Assembly: GCA_017472925.1 (NCBI GenBank)
Contig: JAFUNS010000034.1
Span: 231,577-295,576, forward strand
Length of the DNA stretch: 64,000 nucleotides
Direction: 5' to 3'
From: Bacteroides sp.
Lineage (GTDB): Bacteria; Bacteroidota; Bacteroidia; Bacteroidales; Bacteroidaceae
Shown here piece after piece: positions 44,692-53,129 of this stretch. The translations under genes and the position numbers were made by a program. The notes below the pieces were generated by a model. The model had not been told where the DNA came from. It saw only the letters and a program-made list of their open reading frames with translations, and searched no databases. Positions within the stretch are counted from its first letter, which is position 1. Every line of letters starts with the position of its first letter.

Positions 44692-44808
44692 AGTTTCTGA
44701 TAGCAATTAAAGTTTCTGCTAATATAGAGTTATTTTTTATATTTCCGTTGTTCCTTTTGGAATAATTCATGATATAAAAACTTTTTTAGAAGAAAATATG
44801 CCAAAAAA

Positions 44809-44839
44809 TTTGGTAGGTAATAAAAAAGTCGTACCTTTG
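44809..44839 (+). promoter_or_regulatory. Promoter of the tRNA-Leu pair
   Basis: TTTG (44809-44812), a 19-nt spacer and TACCTTTG (44832-44839): a full match to the Bacteroides consensus. The first tRNA starts about 34 nt downstream. Confidence 0.8.
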
Positions 44840-44873
44840 CATCCGCAAACGAGATAACGACTTGTTTCAAATT

Positions 44874-44957
44874 GCCCAGATGGCGGAATCGGTAGACGCG
44901 CTGGTCTCAAACACCAGTGGATTCACTTCCATCCCGGTTCGACCCCGGGTCTGGGTA
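44874..44957 (+). tRNA. tRNA-Leu (CAA), copy 1
   Basis: An 84-nt class II tRNA with a long variable arm. Acceptor GCCCAGA pairs with TCTGGGT, the anticodon stem is CTGGT/ACCAG around CTCAAAC (anticodon CAA), and the T-arm CCCGG-TTCGACC-CCGGG is clear. The discriminator base is A. CCA is not encoded. Confidence 0.95.
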
Positions 44958-45005
44958 CAAGGAACAAAGAGTTATGAACGTTTTTGAGGGTTATTGAATT
45001 ACGAT

Positions 45006-45089
45006 GCCCAGATGGCGGAATCGGTAGACGCGCTGGTCTCAAACACCAGTGGATTCACTTCCATCCCGGTTCGACCCCGGGTCTGGGTA
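45006..45089 (+). tRNA. tRNA-Leu (CAA), copy 2
   Basis: Identical to the copy 48 nt upstream, with the same CAA anticodon. A terminator follows after 3 nt. Both copies probably arise from one transcript. Confidence 0.95.
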
Positions 45090-45092
45090 CTG

Positions 45093-45126
45093 AAAGAGAA
45101 GTTCGAGAGAATTTCTCTTTTTTTTG
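45093..45126 (+). terminator. Terminator after the tRNA-Leu pair
   Basis: AAAGAGAA (45093-45100) pairs with TTCTCTTT (45113-45120), followed by a T-run. Confidence 0.8.
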
Positions 45127-45158
45127 TTTTTGCTTGAATGGTACTTAGGAGAGTTTGG

Positions 45159-45194
45159 CGCTTGTACTCTCATAGAATGATGAGAGTATAAGCG
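45159..45194. repeat. Inverted repeat 1 (TACTCTCAT ... ATGAGAGTA)
   Basis: CGCTTGTACTCTCAT pairs with ATGAGAGTATAAGCG over 15 bp with one mismatch, around a 6-nt loop. The same 9-bp arms occur again about 90 nt downstream. There is no T-run. It lies in the 351-nt gap between the tRNA-Leu genes and the SGNH gene, in which no reading frame is evident. Confidence 0.75.
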
Positions 45195-45253
45195 TGCTTC
45201 TTTGGATATAGTCTCGATGGTGGTATGAAAGGTGTTTCGTTGGTCGTCGAGGC

Positions 45254-45277
45254 TACTCTCATCGCCTTATGAGAGTA
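45254..45277. repeat. Inverted repeat 2 (same arms as repeat 1)
   Basis: TACTCTCAT, a 6-nt spacer, ATGAGAGTA. The arm and spacer sizes equal those of the core of repeat 1. A paired site of this type suggests a dimeric regulator or a duplicated hairpin. Confidence 0.75.
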
Positions 45278-45380
45278 TGTGTGTTTGTTGCTGATGTTTT
45301 TTTTAAAAAACTCATTGTTTTACGATGTATGAAACACCGTTTTCTTCATCACTACTAGTCGATTTATTCTTTTCATTTCG

Positions 45381-45411
45381 TTGGCTTTCTTAAGGATAAT
45401 GTATATCTTTG
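45381..45411 (+). promoter_or_regulatory. Promoter of the SGNH gene at 45441
   Basis: TTGG (45381-45384), a 19-nt spacer and TATCTTTG (45404-45411). The ATG at 45441 is 29 nt downstream. Confidence 0.6.
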
Positions 45412-45440
45412 CCTATCACTCTTTTGTTAATGAATATATT

Positions 45441-46109
45441 ATGATGAAACGTATCGTTGTATTTAGCGTTTTAGCCGTTTTTGCTCTTTGCGGAATGGCA
45501 AACAATCCGTTGCAGGGGAAAATCATGAATGTGCTAGGAGATAGTTATGTGGCCAATCATCGTCGCCCTAAAGCCGAGGCATGGCATTACAAGTTTGCCG
45601 AAAAGCATGGGATGAAGTACAATAACTACGGACGCAATGGAGGATGTATAGCATTCGACCGAACTCGCGAAGGATTCGGACCTTCGTTGATGGTCCGTTA
45701 TAAAGATATGGATCGAGAAGCCGATTTGGTAGTTATTATTGCAGGTCATAACGATGCCGGTTTTGCAAAGGAGAATAAGGACTCCTTGAAAATGGTAGCC
45801 GATAGCCTCGATTTGTTGTTGACTCAAATAAAACAGCATTGCCCCAAGGCAAAAATAGCTTACGTTACTCCGTGGTATGTAGACAGAAGTGGTTTTAAAG
45901 AAACCGTCCGGATTATCCGGAAAGTATGCCGTAAACATGATGTCCCGGTATTGAACAATTATAAGAAGAATGCTTTGATCAAGGTGCGCGATGAGGAATT
46001 CCGTAAAGCGTATTTCCAAGGGTTAAAAGATACTGCGCATCTGAATAATGAAGGGCATGACTTATATTTCCCCGTTGGCGAAGAATTCCTATTGAAAGTG
46101 ATGGAATGA
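45441..46109 (+). CDS. Secreted SGNH/GDSL-family esterase-like protein
   Basis: A 222-residue exported protein with a signal peptide (1-20). The nucleophile block is V-L-G-D-S-Y with S35, block III reads A-G-H-N-D instead of the common G-x-N-D, and the C-terminal D-T-A-H-L-N holds the Asp-His pair. The start at 45441 (or the next ATG) gives the signal peptide; the longer frame upstream crosses the promoter. It is the first gene ahead of the GH2-sulfatase cluster, 117 nt before it, with a separate -7 element between. It may remove acetyl or other esters from the same glycan. Confidence 0.83.
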   Translation: MMKRIVVFSVLAVFALCGMANNPLQGKIMNVLGDSYVANHRRPKAEAWHYKFAEKHGMKYNNYGRNGGCIAFDRTREGFGPSLMVRYKDMDREADLVVIIAGHNDAGFAKENKDSLKMVADSLDLLLTQIKQHCPKAKIAYVTPWYVDRSGFKETVRIIRKVCRKHDVPVLNNYKKNALIKVRDEEFRKAYFQGLKDTAHLNNEGHDLYFPVGEEFLLKVME

Positions 46110-46186
46110 TGTACGTTTGTACATGAATGTGTATGAAAGTACATGTAAAAGGATAATATTCTATGGGTATAACTGTCATTTTATAT

Positions 46187-46194
46187 TACATTTG
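46187..46194 (+). promoter_or_regulatory. -7 element ahead of the GH2-sulfatase cluster
   Basis: TACATTTG matches the -7 consensus, 32 nt before the GH2 start. No -33 match is seen, which suggests activator control. Confidence 0.45.
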
Positions 46195-46226
46195 CCCATT
46201 ATTAATTTACTATGCATTAAATTACC

Positions 46227-49200
46227 ATGAAAAACAAAGTGTGCCTGTTATTATTGGCCTTTATTGGGATATGCCAATGGGTGAAGGCTGATGTCCGCGA
46301 CAAATATAATTTCAATTCGGATTGGTTGCTTTATGTAGGCGATGTGGCCGAGGCTAAAGAAGCGAAATATGCAGATACTGATTGGAAAAAAGTGACACTT
46401 CCCCGTCCTTTCAATGAAGACGAAGCATTCAAATTGGATATCCACAATTTGACGGATACCATCATGTGGTATCGCAAGCACTTCCGCTTGCCGGCAGAGG
46501 CCAAAGGCAAGAAAGTGTTTGTGGAATTCGAAGGTGTACGCCAAGGGGCCGATTTCTACATCAACGGCCAATACCTGGGTTTGCATGAAAACGGTGCCAT
46601 GGCCGTAGGTTTCGACTTGACTCCCTACATCAAGTACGGTGGGGAAAATGTGATGGCCGTTCGGGTAGACAATAACTGGTTTTACAAAGAACGGGCTACC
46701 GACACCAAGTACCAATGGAGCGACCGTAACTTCAATGCCAATTACGGAGGTATTCCCAAGAATGTCTGGTTGCATGTAACCGACAAGCTATATCAGACAT
46801 TGCCTCTTTATAGCAATTTGCAGACAACCGGTGTCTATATCTATGCCGATGATATTCGGGTAAAGAGCCGCAAGGCCATCATTCATGCCGAATCGGAAAT
46901 CAGGAATGAGTACAAGAAAGACAAAAAGATATCGTATCAGGTACAGCTGATTGACCGCGACGGTTCTTTGGTCAAGGAATTCAAGGGCGAAGAAACCATT
47001 CTGAAAGCCGGTGAAACCACTACATTGAAAGCTGAAGCAGAAGTGGAAGGCCTTCATTTCTGGAGCTGGGGCTATGGCTATTTGTATACCGTGAAGACCA
47101 GTTTGTGGGTGGATGGCAAGAAGGTGGACGAAGTGGCTACCCGTACCGGTTTCCGCAAAACTCGTTTTGCGGAAGGTAAAATCTGGTTGAACGACCGCGT
47201 GCTCCAGATGAAGGGGTTTGCCCAACGCACCAGCAACGAATGGCCGGGAGTGGGCATGAGTATACCTGCCTGGTTGAGCGACTATAGTAACGGTATGATG
47301 GTGGAAGGCAATGCCAATCTGGTTCGTTGGATGCACATCTGTCCATGGAAACAGGACATCGAATCGTGCGACCGTGTAGGCTTGATTCAAGCCATGCCTG
47401 CCGGTGATGCGGAAAAGGACCGCCAGGGACGCCAATGGGAACAACGTACCGAACTGATGCGCGATGCCATCATCTATAACCGTAACAATCCGAGTATCAT
47501 TTTCTATGAATGTGGCAATGAATCCATCAGCAAGGAGCACATGCTGGAAATGAAAGCCATTCGTGATAAGTACGACCCTCATGGCGGACGTGCCATCGGT
47601 TCCCGTGAAATGCTCGACATCCGCGAAGCGGAATACGGAGGTGAAATGCTCTACATCAACAAGAGCAGGCATCATCCCATGTGGGCGATGGAATATTGCC
47701 GCGACGAAGGCTTGCGCAAGTATTGGGACGACTATTCTTATCCGTATCATAAGAATGGTGCCGGTAATGACGAATATCGTTCGGCCATGACTAATCAGGT
47801 GGCCAAGCGTAAGGATGCCAGGGCTTATAATCATAATCAGGATTCGTTTACCAAAGAAAATGTAGCCCGTTGGTATGATTACTGGCGTGAACGTCCGGGT
47901 ACAGGTGAACGTGTCAGCTCGGGTGGTGTAAAGATTATCTTCTCCGATACCAATACACACTTCCGCGGAGTGGAAAACTATCGTCGTAGTGGGGTGACCG
48001 ATCCGATGCGTATCCCTAAGGATCCGTTCTTTGCACATCAGGTGATGTGGGACGGTTGGGTGGATATTGAAACCCCTCGCATCCATATTGTAGGTCATTG
48101 GAATTACAACGATACGGTGGTGAAACCGGTCTATGTGGTTGCCAATACCGAAAAGGTGGAATTGTTCCTCAATGGTGAATCATTGGGATATGGCCTGCGT
48201 GAATATAACTTCCTTTATACTTTCGATAAGGTAGCCTTCAAGCCAGGTAAGCTGGAAGCAGTAGGTTATGATGAAAACGGAAAGGAAACTTGTCGTACAG
48301 CTTTGCAAACTACAGGCAAACCCGAACAGATTAAGTTGAGTGTCATTCAAAGTCCGAAGGGCTGGAAAGCAGATGGTGCCGATATGATATTGCTTCAGGT
48401 AGAAGTAACCGATAAGGAAGGTCGCCGTCACCCGTTGGCCAACGACCTGATTCATTTCGAAGTGGAAGGACCGGCCGAATGGCGTGGTGGCATTGCCCAA
48501 GGTGTTGACAACTATATCTTGTCGAAGGACCTTCCTGTAGAATGTGGTGTGAACCGTGCGTTGATTCGTTCTCTTACCGAAGCAGGTACGGTACGTGTTA
48601 TTGCAAAGGCAGAAGGTTTGAAACCGGCCGAAGTAACGTTGAATACCCTTCCGTTTGAAAACAAGAACGGTTTGAGCAATTATATTCCTGCCAATGAACT
48701 CGAAGGTTGGCTGATACGTGGCGAAACTCCTCAAACACCTTCTTACGTAGACAGTAAGGTGGATGTGGAAATCGTATCGGCTACGGCCGGTGTCAATCAG
48801 GAAAGAGCTGCTAATAGTTTTGATGACAATGAATTGAGTGAGTGGCTGAATGACGGTCGGTTAAGTACCGGTTGGATCACTTACAAATTGGCTCGTCGTG
48901 CAAGCATTGATGAAGTTTGCATGAAATTGACCGGTTGGCGTATGCGTAGTTATCCTATCGAGATTTATGCCGGTAAGGAACTGATATGGAGTGGAGAAAC
49001 ATCCAAGAGCTTGGGATATATACATCTGGATGTGAAACCGGTGATGACCGATGAAATAACCATTCGTTTGAAAGGTGCTGCTCAGGAATCCGATGCTTTT
49101 GGACAAATCGTAGAAGTGGCAGCTCCTGCTGCAGGAGAACTTGACCTTTATAAAGCTAAAGATGGCGATAAGGTGAAGCATGAACTTCGTATTGTAGAAG

Positions 49201-49229
49201 TAGAATTCAAGGAAAATTTGTGGAAATAA
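46227..49229 (+). CDS. GH2 family glycosidase, large exported form
   Basis: A 1000-residue secreted exo-glycosidase. After a signal peptide (1-21) come the sugar-binding jelly-roll (about 25-190), the immunoglobulin-like domain (about 200-310), the TIM barrel (about 310-600) and C-terminal beta domains (DUF4982/Ig-like from about 640, and a discoidin-like end with S-T-G-W-I-T-Y-K-L). The acid/base is probably E432 in E-C-G-N-E-S. A candidate nucleophile is E489 in W-A-M-E-Y-C. GH2 covers beta-galactosidase, glucuronidase, mannosidase and others; the exact activity is not readable. It begins a co-directional run of six closely spaced genes. Confidence 0.88.
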   Translation: MKNKVCLLLLAFIGICQWVKADVRDKYNFNSDWLLYVGDVAEAKEAKYADTDWKKVTLPRPFNEDEAFKLDIHNLTDTIMWYRKHFRLPAEAKGKKVFVEFEGVRQGADFYINGQYLGLHENGAMAVGFDLTPYIKYGGENVMAVRVDNNWFYKERATDTKYQWSDRNFNANYGGIPKNVWLHVTDKLYQTLPLYSNLQTTGVYIYADDIRVKSRKAIIHAESEIRNEYKKDKKISYQVQLIDRDGSLVKEFKGEETILKAGETTTLKAEAEVEGLHFWSWGYGYLYTVKTSLWVDGKKVDEVATRTGFRKTRFAEGKIWLNDRVLQMKGFAQRTSNEWPGVGMSIPAWLSDYSNGMMVEGNANLVRWMHICPWKQDIESCDRVGLIQAMPAGDAEKDRQGRQWEQRTELMRDAIIYNRNNPSIIFYECGNESISKEHMLEMKAIRDKYDPHGGRAIGSREMLDIREAEYGGEMLYINKSRHHPMWAMEYCRDEGLRKYWDDYSYPYHKNGAGNDEYRSAMTNQVAKRKDARAYNHNQDSFTKENVARWYDYWRERPGTGERVSSGGVKIIFSDTNTHFRGVENYRRSGVTDPMRIPKDPFFAHQVMWDGWVDIETPRIHIVGHWNYNDTVVKPVYVVANTEKVELFLNGESLGYGLREYNFLYTFDKVAFKPGKLEAVGYDENGKETCRTALQTTGKPEQIKLSVIQSPKGWKADGADMILLQVEVTDKEGRRHPLANDLIHFEVEGPAEWRGGIAQGVDNYILSKDLPVECGVNRALIRSLTEAGTVRVIAKAEGLKPAEVTLNTLPFENKNGLSNYIPANELEGWLIRGETPQTPSYVDSKVDVEIVSATAGVNQERAANSFDDNELSEWLNDGRLSTGWITYKLARRASIDEVCMKLTGWRMRSYPIEIYAGKELIWSGETSKSLGYIHLDVKPVMTDEITIRLKGAAQESDAFGQIVEVAAPAAGELDLYKAKDGDKVKHELRIVEVEFKENLWK

Positions 49230-49241
49230 TACGATAAATAT

Positions 49242-51647
49242 ATGAAAAGAATTAATCTGTTTTTGGTGGCATTGTTTTGTGCTTTTGCTGTGAATGCTTC
49301 TTCGGAAGGAAGAAAAGTGGAGAATTTTAATTTTGGATGGAAGTTTATCCTTCAGGATGTGAAAGGTGCCGAGCAACCGCAATTTGATGATAGCGGTTGG
49401 CGGGTGGTAGATGTACCGCATGACTTCCAAATTGAACAACCTTGGGTGGCCCCTGATGCCAGCGAACGGGCAGACAACAGTGACCCGGGTGCAAACATCC
49501 GCAGTCGTTTGAGTAGCCGTGGCTTTAAGGAAATGGGAATCGGTTGGTATCGCAAGACTTTCACCCCCGATGCTTCATGGAAAAACAAACGAGTGATTAT
49601 TGACTTTGAAGGTATCATGTATGTGGGTGATGTTTATTTGAACGGTCAGTTGATTGGAGGAACCGATTACGGTTATGTGGGTTTCGAAATTGACATTACC
49701 AAATTGTTGAAATACGACGCACCTAATGTATTGGCCGTTAAGGCGGATACTCGTGAGCCGAACAATTCCCGTTGGTATACCGGTGGCGGACTTTATCGTG
49801 ATGTAACGGTAGTGGTAACCGATCCGAATTTCTATTTGATGCGTCATCCGCTCTATATCACTACTCCGCAAGTGTCTGAGTCGGAAGCAACGGTCAATGT
49901 ACAGGTGGAAATGGCTTGCTATACCAATCAGAAGACTTTGAAGACCGAATTGGTCATTACCGATGCAGCCGGTAATGAGGTGGCTCGTCAAACAGAAGAT
50001 TTGGTATTTAATCGCAAGATGCGTACTTGTGAATATCCGTTGAAGGAAGTGAAATTGACCAATCCTAAATTGTGGGATTGCGAACATCCTCATTTGTATA
50101 CGGCTAAGGTAACCATTTACCATGAAAATGGGGAAGTGGCCGATTGTGTGACTGAACGTTTTGGTGTACGTTCACTCGAATTTTCTCCTAAATTCGGTAT
50201 GAAACTCAATGGCAAGAAAATTCTGTTGAAGGGTATTGCCAATCACCATTCTTTGGGAGCTTTGGGTTCTGCTGCCTATCCACGTGCTATTGAAAAACGT
50301 ATTCAAATGTTGAAGGAGTTTGGGGTCAATCACATTCGTACTTCTCATAATCCTTATAGCGAAGAGTTTATGGATCTTTGTGATGAATATGGTATCTTGG
50401 TGGTAGATGAATTGTATGACAAGTGGCTCGACCAATATTGTGGCGGTCGTGCACCATGGGCTTTGTTGTGGCAGAAGGATATACCGGAATGGATCAAGCG
50501 TGACCGTAATCATCCATCGGTTATCTTCTGGAGTTTGGGTAATGAATTGCAGACCTATTGGCATATTCCTCATGCCGACTGGGGTGTAACTCCGTATCGT
50601 ATGCAACGCGAATTGTTGAAACGCTATGACAAGACTCGTTTGATAACAGTTGCCATGCATCCGCGTGGACGTAGTTTGGAAACCGATTCTTTGCCGGCTC
50701 CGTTGGTACACGAAACAGACATTGCAGCATACAACTATCGCTACATGTATTTCCCTGGTGACTCCAAACGCTTTCCACACATGATGTTCTATCAGAGTGA
50801 AGCCAATACCAGCAATATGGGACCTAACTGGTTTGAAATGGATCTTGATAAGGTGTTAGGTTTGGCCTATTGGGGACAAATCGATTATTTGGGTGAAAGT
50901 GGTGGTTGGCCGGCCAAAGGATGGGCGCAAGGTGCATTTGATATTTCGCTCCAACCTAAGCCGATTGCTTATTTCTTGAAGAGTATGTTCAGTGATGAAC
51001 CTATCGTACATATCGGTATTGTAGAAAGTGAAGAAGACCGTATGTGGAATGGTGTACAAACTGGTGTGGCCCGTATGAACGACCATTGGAACCACAAAAC
51101 TGATGAATCTCTTTCAATCATAACCTATACCAATGGTGATGAAGTGGAATTGGTATTGAATGGCAAGAGCCTTGGAAAGAAGAAAAATGTAGAAGGTAAG
51201 GATCGTAACCGTATTCGCTGGAATGAAGTGAAATATGCTCCCGGTTATTTGGAAGCGAGAGCCTATAAGAATGGTAAGGTTGTGGCCCGTCATCGGATTG
51301 AAACAGCCGGTAAGGTCAAGAAACTGGTTGTAGAAGCGGACAATGCAAATTGGAAAGCCGATGGTCAGGATTTGCAGCATCTGCGTATTTATGCAGTTGA
51401 TGCTAAAGGCCGCCGTGTACATTCTGTTGATACTCAGTTGAAATTCAAGGTAGAAGGAGATGCCCGCATCGTGGGGGTAGATAATGGTAACATTGTATCT
51501 CACGAACTTCATGCTGTGAATGAACGTAAGTTGTTCCATGGTTCAGCATTGGTAATCCTTCGTGCTGGTCAGACTCCGGGTGAAGTGACACTGATAACCG
51601 AAGGAGAAGGTTTCAAGACCGTTAAGACTAAGTTGCAAATTCAATAA
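49242..51647 (+). CDS. GH2 family glycosidase (beta-galactosidase-like)
   Basis: An 801-residue secreted enzyme with a signal peptide (1-19). It shows the classic GH2 layout: sugar-binding domain (about 25-180), Ig-like domain (about 190-295), TIM barrel (about 300-600) and C-terminal DUF4982 and Ig-like domains. Motifs include N-H-I-R-T-S-H-N-P-Y, acid/base E435 in S-L-G-N-E-L, and nucleophile E520 in Y-Q-S-E-A-N. It starts 12 nt after the first GH2 gene. Its signatures are closer to beta-galactosidases than those of the preceding protein, but uronidase activity is possible in this context. Confidence 0.92.
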   Translation: MKRINLFLVALFCAFAVNASSEGRKVENFNFGWKFILQDVKGAEQPQFDDSGWRVVDVPHDFQIEQPWVAPDASERADNSDPGANIRSRLSSRGFKEMGIGWYRKTFTPDASWKNKRVIIDFEGIMYVGDVYLNGQLIGGTDYGYVGFEIDITKLLKYDAPNVLAVKADTREPNNSRWYTGGGLYRDVTVVVTDPNFYLMRHPLYITTPQVSESEATVNVQVEMACYTNQKTLKTELVITDAAGNEVARQTEDLVFNRKMRTCEYPLKEVKLTNPKLWDCEHPHLYTAKVTIYHENGEVADCVTERFGVRSLEFSPKFGMKLNGKKILLKGIANHHSLGALGSAAYPRAIEKRIQMLKEFGVNHIRTSHNPYSEEFMDLCDEYGILVVDELYDKWLDQYCGGRAPWALLWQKDIPEWIKRDRNHPSVIFWSLGNELQTYWHIPHADWGVTPYRMQRELLKRYDKTRLITVAMHPRGRSLETDSLPAPLVHETDIAAYNYRYMYFPGDSKRFPHMMFYQSEANTSNMGPNWFEMDLDKVLGLAYWGQIDYLGESGGWPAKGWAQGAFDISLQPKPIAYFLKSMFSDEPIVHIGIVESEEDRMWNGVQTGVARMNDHWNHKTDESLSIITYTNGDEVELVLNGKSLGKKKNVEGKDRNRIRWNEVKYAPGYLEARAYKNGKVVARHRIETAGKVKKLVVEADNANWKADGQDLQHLRIYAVDAKGRRVHSVDTQLKFKVEGDARIVGVDNGNIVSHELHAVNERKLFHGSALVILRAGQTPGEVTLITEGEGFKTVKTKLQIQ

Positions 51648-51653
51648 GGAATA

Positions 51654-51715
51654 AAAGGGATTATATATCGGAAGACATTTTGTGTGATCTGGTATATAAT
51701 CCTTTAGTTAATCAA
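51654..51715 (+). repeat. Intercistronic inverted repeat between GH2 and sulfatase genes
   Basis: AAGGGATTATATA on the left is mirrored by TATATAATCCTTT on the right across a 32-nt centre. There is no long T-run. It may be an RNA-processing or partial termination site that separates the GH2 part of the transcript from the sulfatase part. Confidence 0.5.
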
Positions 51716-51722
51716 TCTGTCT

Positions 51723-53120
51723 ATGAAGAAACGTACCTTTTTTTGGAGTGGAATTTATACGATGGGATGCTTAAGTATTCCATTCCTTCAATCCTGCAGC
51801 CCGAAGGATACTCAAGACAACCGACCGAATATCATTTTTATCTTGGCAGATGATTTGGGCTATTGTGATTTGGCTTGTTATGGTAATCAATACATCCAAA
51901 CTCCAAACATTGACCAATTGGCCGCAACAGGTACAAGCTTTACGCAAGCATATGCAGGGTCGGGAATCAGTTCGCCTTCTCGTTGTTCGCTGATGACCGG
52001 TCGTAATTCGGGCAATACTACCATTCGTGATAATTTTTGTGTAGAGGGAGGTATAGAGGGCTTTAAAGGAAAGAATAAGATTAGACGCATGCATTTGTTA
52101 CCGAATGATACAACACTTGCTACCGTTCTGAGTGCAGCCGGATATCGTACTTGTTTGGTAAATAAGTGGCATCTGGATGGGTTCAATCCGGAAGCTACCC
52201 CTTTGAATCGGGGTTTCCATGAATTCTATGGATGGTTAATCAGCACGGCTCACTCGAACGATCCTTATTATTATCCCTATTGGCGTTTTAATAACGACAA
52301 GTTGGAAAACATCAAGGAAAATGAAGGCGACAAACGGATTAAGCATAATACAGACATTTCTACGGATGATGCCATTAAGTTCATTCAACGGAATAAGGAG
52401 AATCCCTTCTTTTTGTACTTAGCCTACGATGCTCCGCACGAACCCTATAATATGGAGGAAACAGCTTGGTATGATGAGGAAGAATGGGATATGAATACCA
52501 AACGTTATGCTTCATTGGTCACTCATATGGACCAAGCGATAGGACGTTTGGTTGCCGAACTTGACCGATTGGGATTACGTGAGAATACAGTGATTATTTT
52601 CGCCTCGGATAATGGAGCAGCCAAACAAGCTCCGTTAGATGTATTGGGATGCAAAGGTACGTTGAAAGGGATGAAAGGTACGCTTTATGAAGGCGGTATC
52701 CGGGTACCATTCATTGTGAACCAACCGGGAAAAGTTGCTGTACAAAAACTGGATAATATTGTTTATTTCCCGGATGTTATGCCTACATTGGCCGCCATAG
52801 CGCAAGCTACGGATAAATTACCGACTCGCAGAAATGGAATCAATTTGTTGCCATTGTTGCAAGGCGAATCGTTGGAAACAGATAATCGGATGCTTTATTG
52901 GGAATTCCCCGGTAAGCAGAGAGCAGCCCGGAAGGGTGATTGGAAAGCAGTAACGGTTAAGAAGGATGCTCCTTTGGAACTTTATAATATCAAAGAAGAC
53001 ATGACCGAATCCGTTAATTTAGCTGATAAATATCCCGAAATAGTAAAGGAACTGGAGGACGAAATGAATGGTATGCGCATTCCTTCACCCAACTGGCCTT
53101 TACCCGAAGAGCAAAAATAA
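51723..53120 (+). CDS. Sulfatase (S1 family, Ser-type), lipoprotein
   Basis: A 465-residue exported sulfatase with a lipobox (L-Q-S-C, Cys25). The metal-site start is P-N-I-I-F-I-L-A-D-D-L-G-Y (35-47). The formylglycine motif is S-S-P-S-R from S83 to R87, followed by T-G-R; because the modified residue is Ser and not Cys, it needs an anaerobic radical SAM maturase. That enzyme is encoded 9 nt downstream. Other metal-site residues are in F-A-S-D-N-G-A. It removes sulfate from a glycan, so other enzymes of this cluster can act. The sulfate position cannot be told from sequence. Confidence 0.95.
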   Translation: MKKRTFFWSGIYTMGCLSIPFLQSCSPKDTQDNRPNIIFILADDLGYCDLACYGNQYIQTPNIDQLAATGTSFTQAYAGSGISSPSRCSLMTGRNSGNTTIRDNFCVEGGIEGFKGKNKIRRMHLLPNDTTLATVLSAAGYRTCLVNKWHLDGFNPEATPLNRGFHEFYGWLISTAHSNDPYYYPYWRFNNDKLENIKENEGDKRIKHNTDISTDDAIKFIQRNKENPFFLYLAYDAPHEPYNMEETAWYDEEEWDMNTKRYASLVTHMDQAIGRLVAELDRLGLRENTVIIFASDNGAAKQAPLDVLGCKGTLKGMKGTLYEGGIRVPFIVNQPGKVAVQKLDNIVYFPDVMPTLAAIAQATDKLPTRRNGINLLPLLQGESLETDNRMLYWEFPGKQRAARKGDWKAVTVKKDAPLELYNIKEDMTESVNLADKYPEIVKELEDEMNGMRIPSPNWPLPEEQK

Positions 53121-53129
53121 GTCTTTAGT

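Noticed and set aside
46788-48098. 436-codon minus-strand frame inside the first GH2 gene
   Set aside because: His/Ile/Thr-rich shadow translation of a well-supported GH2 coding sequence.
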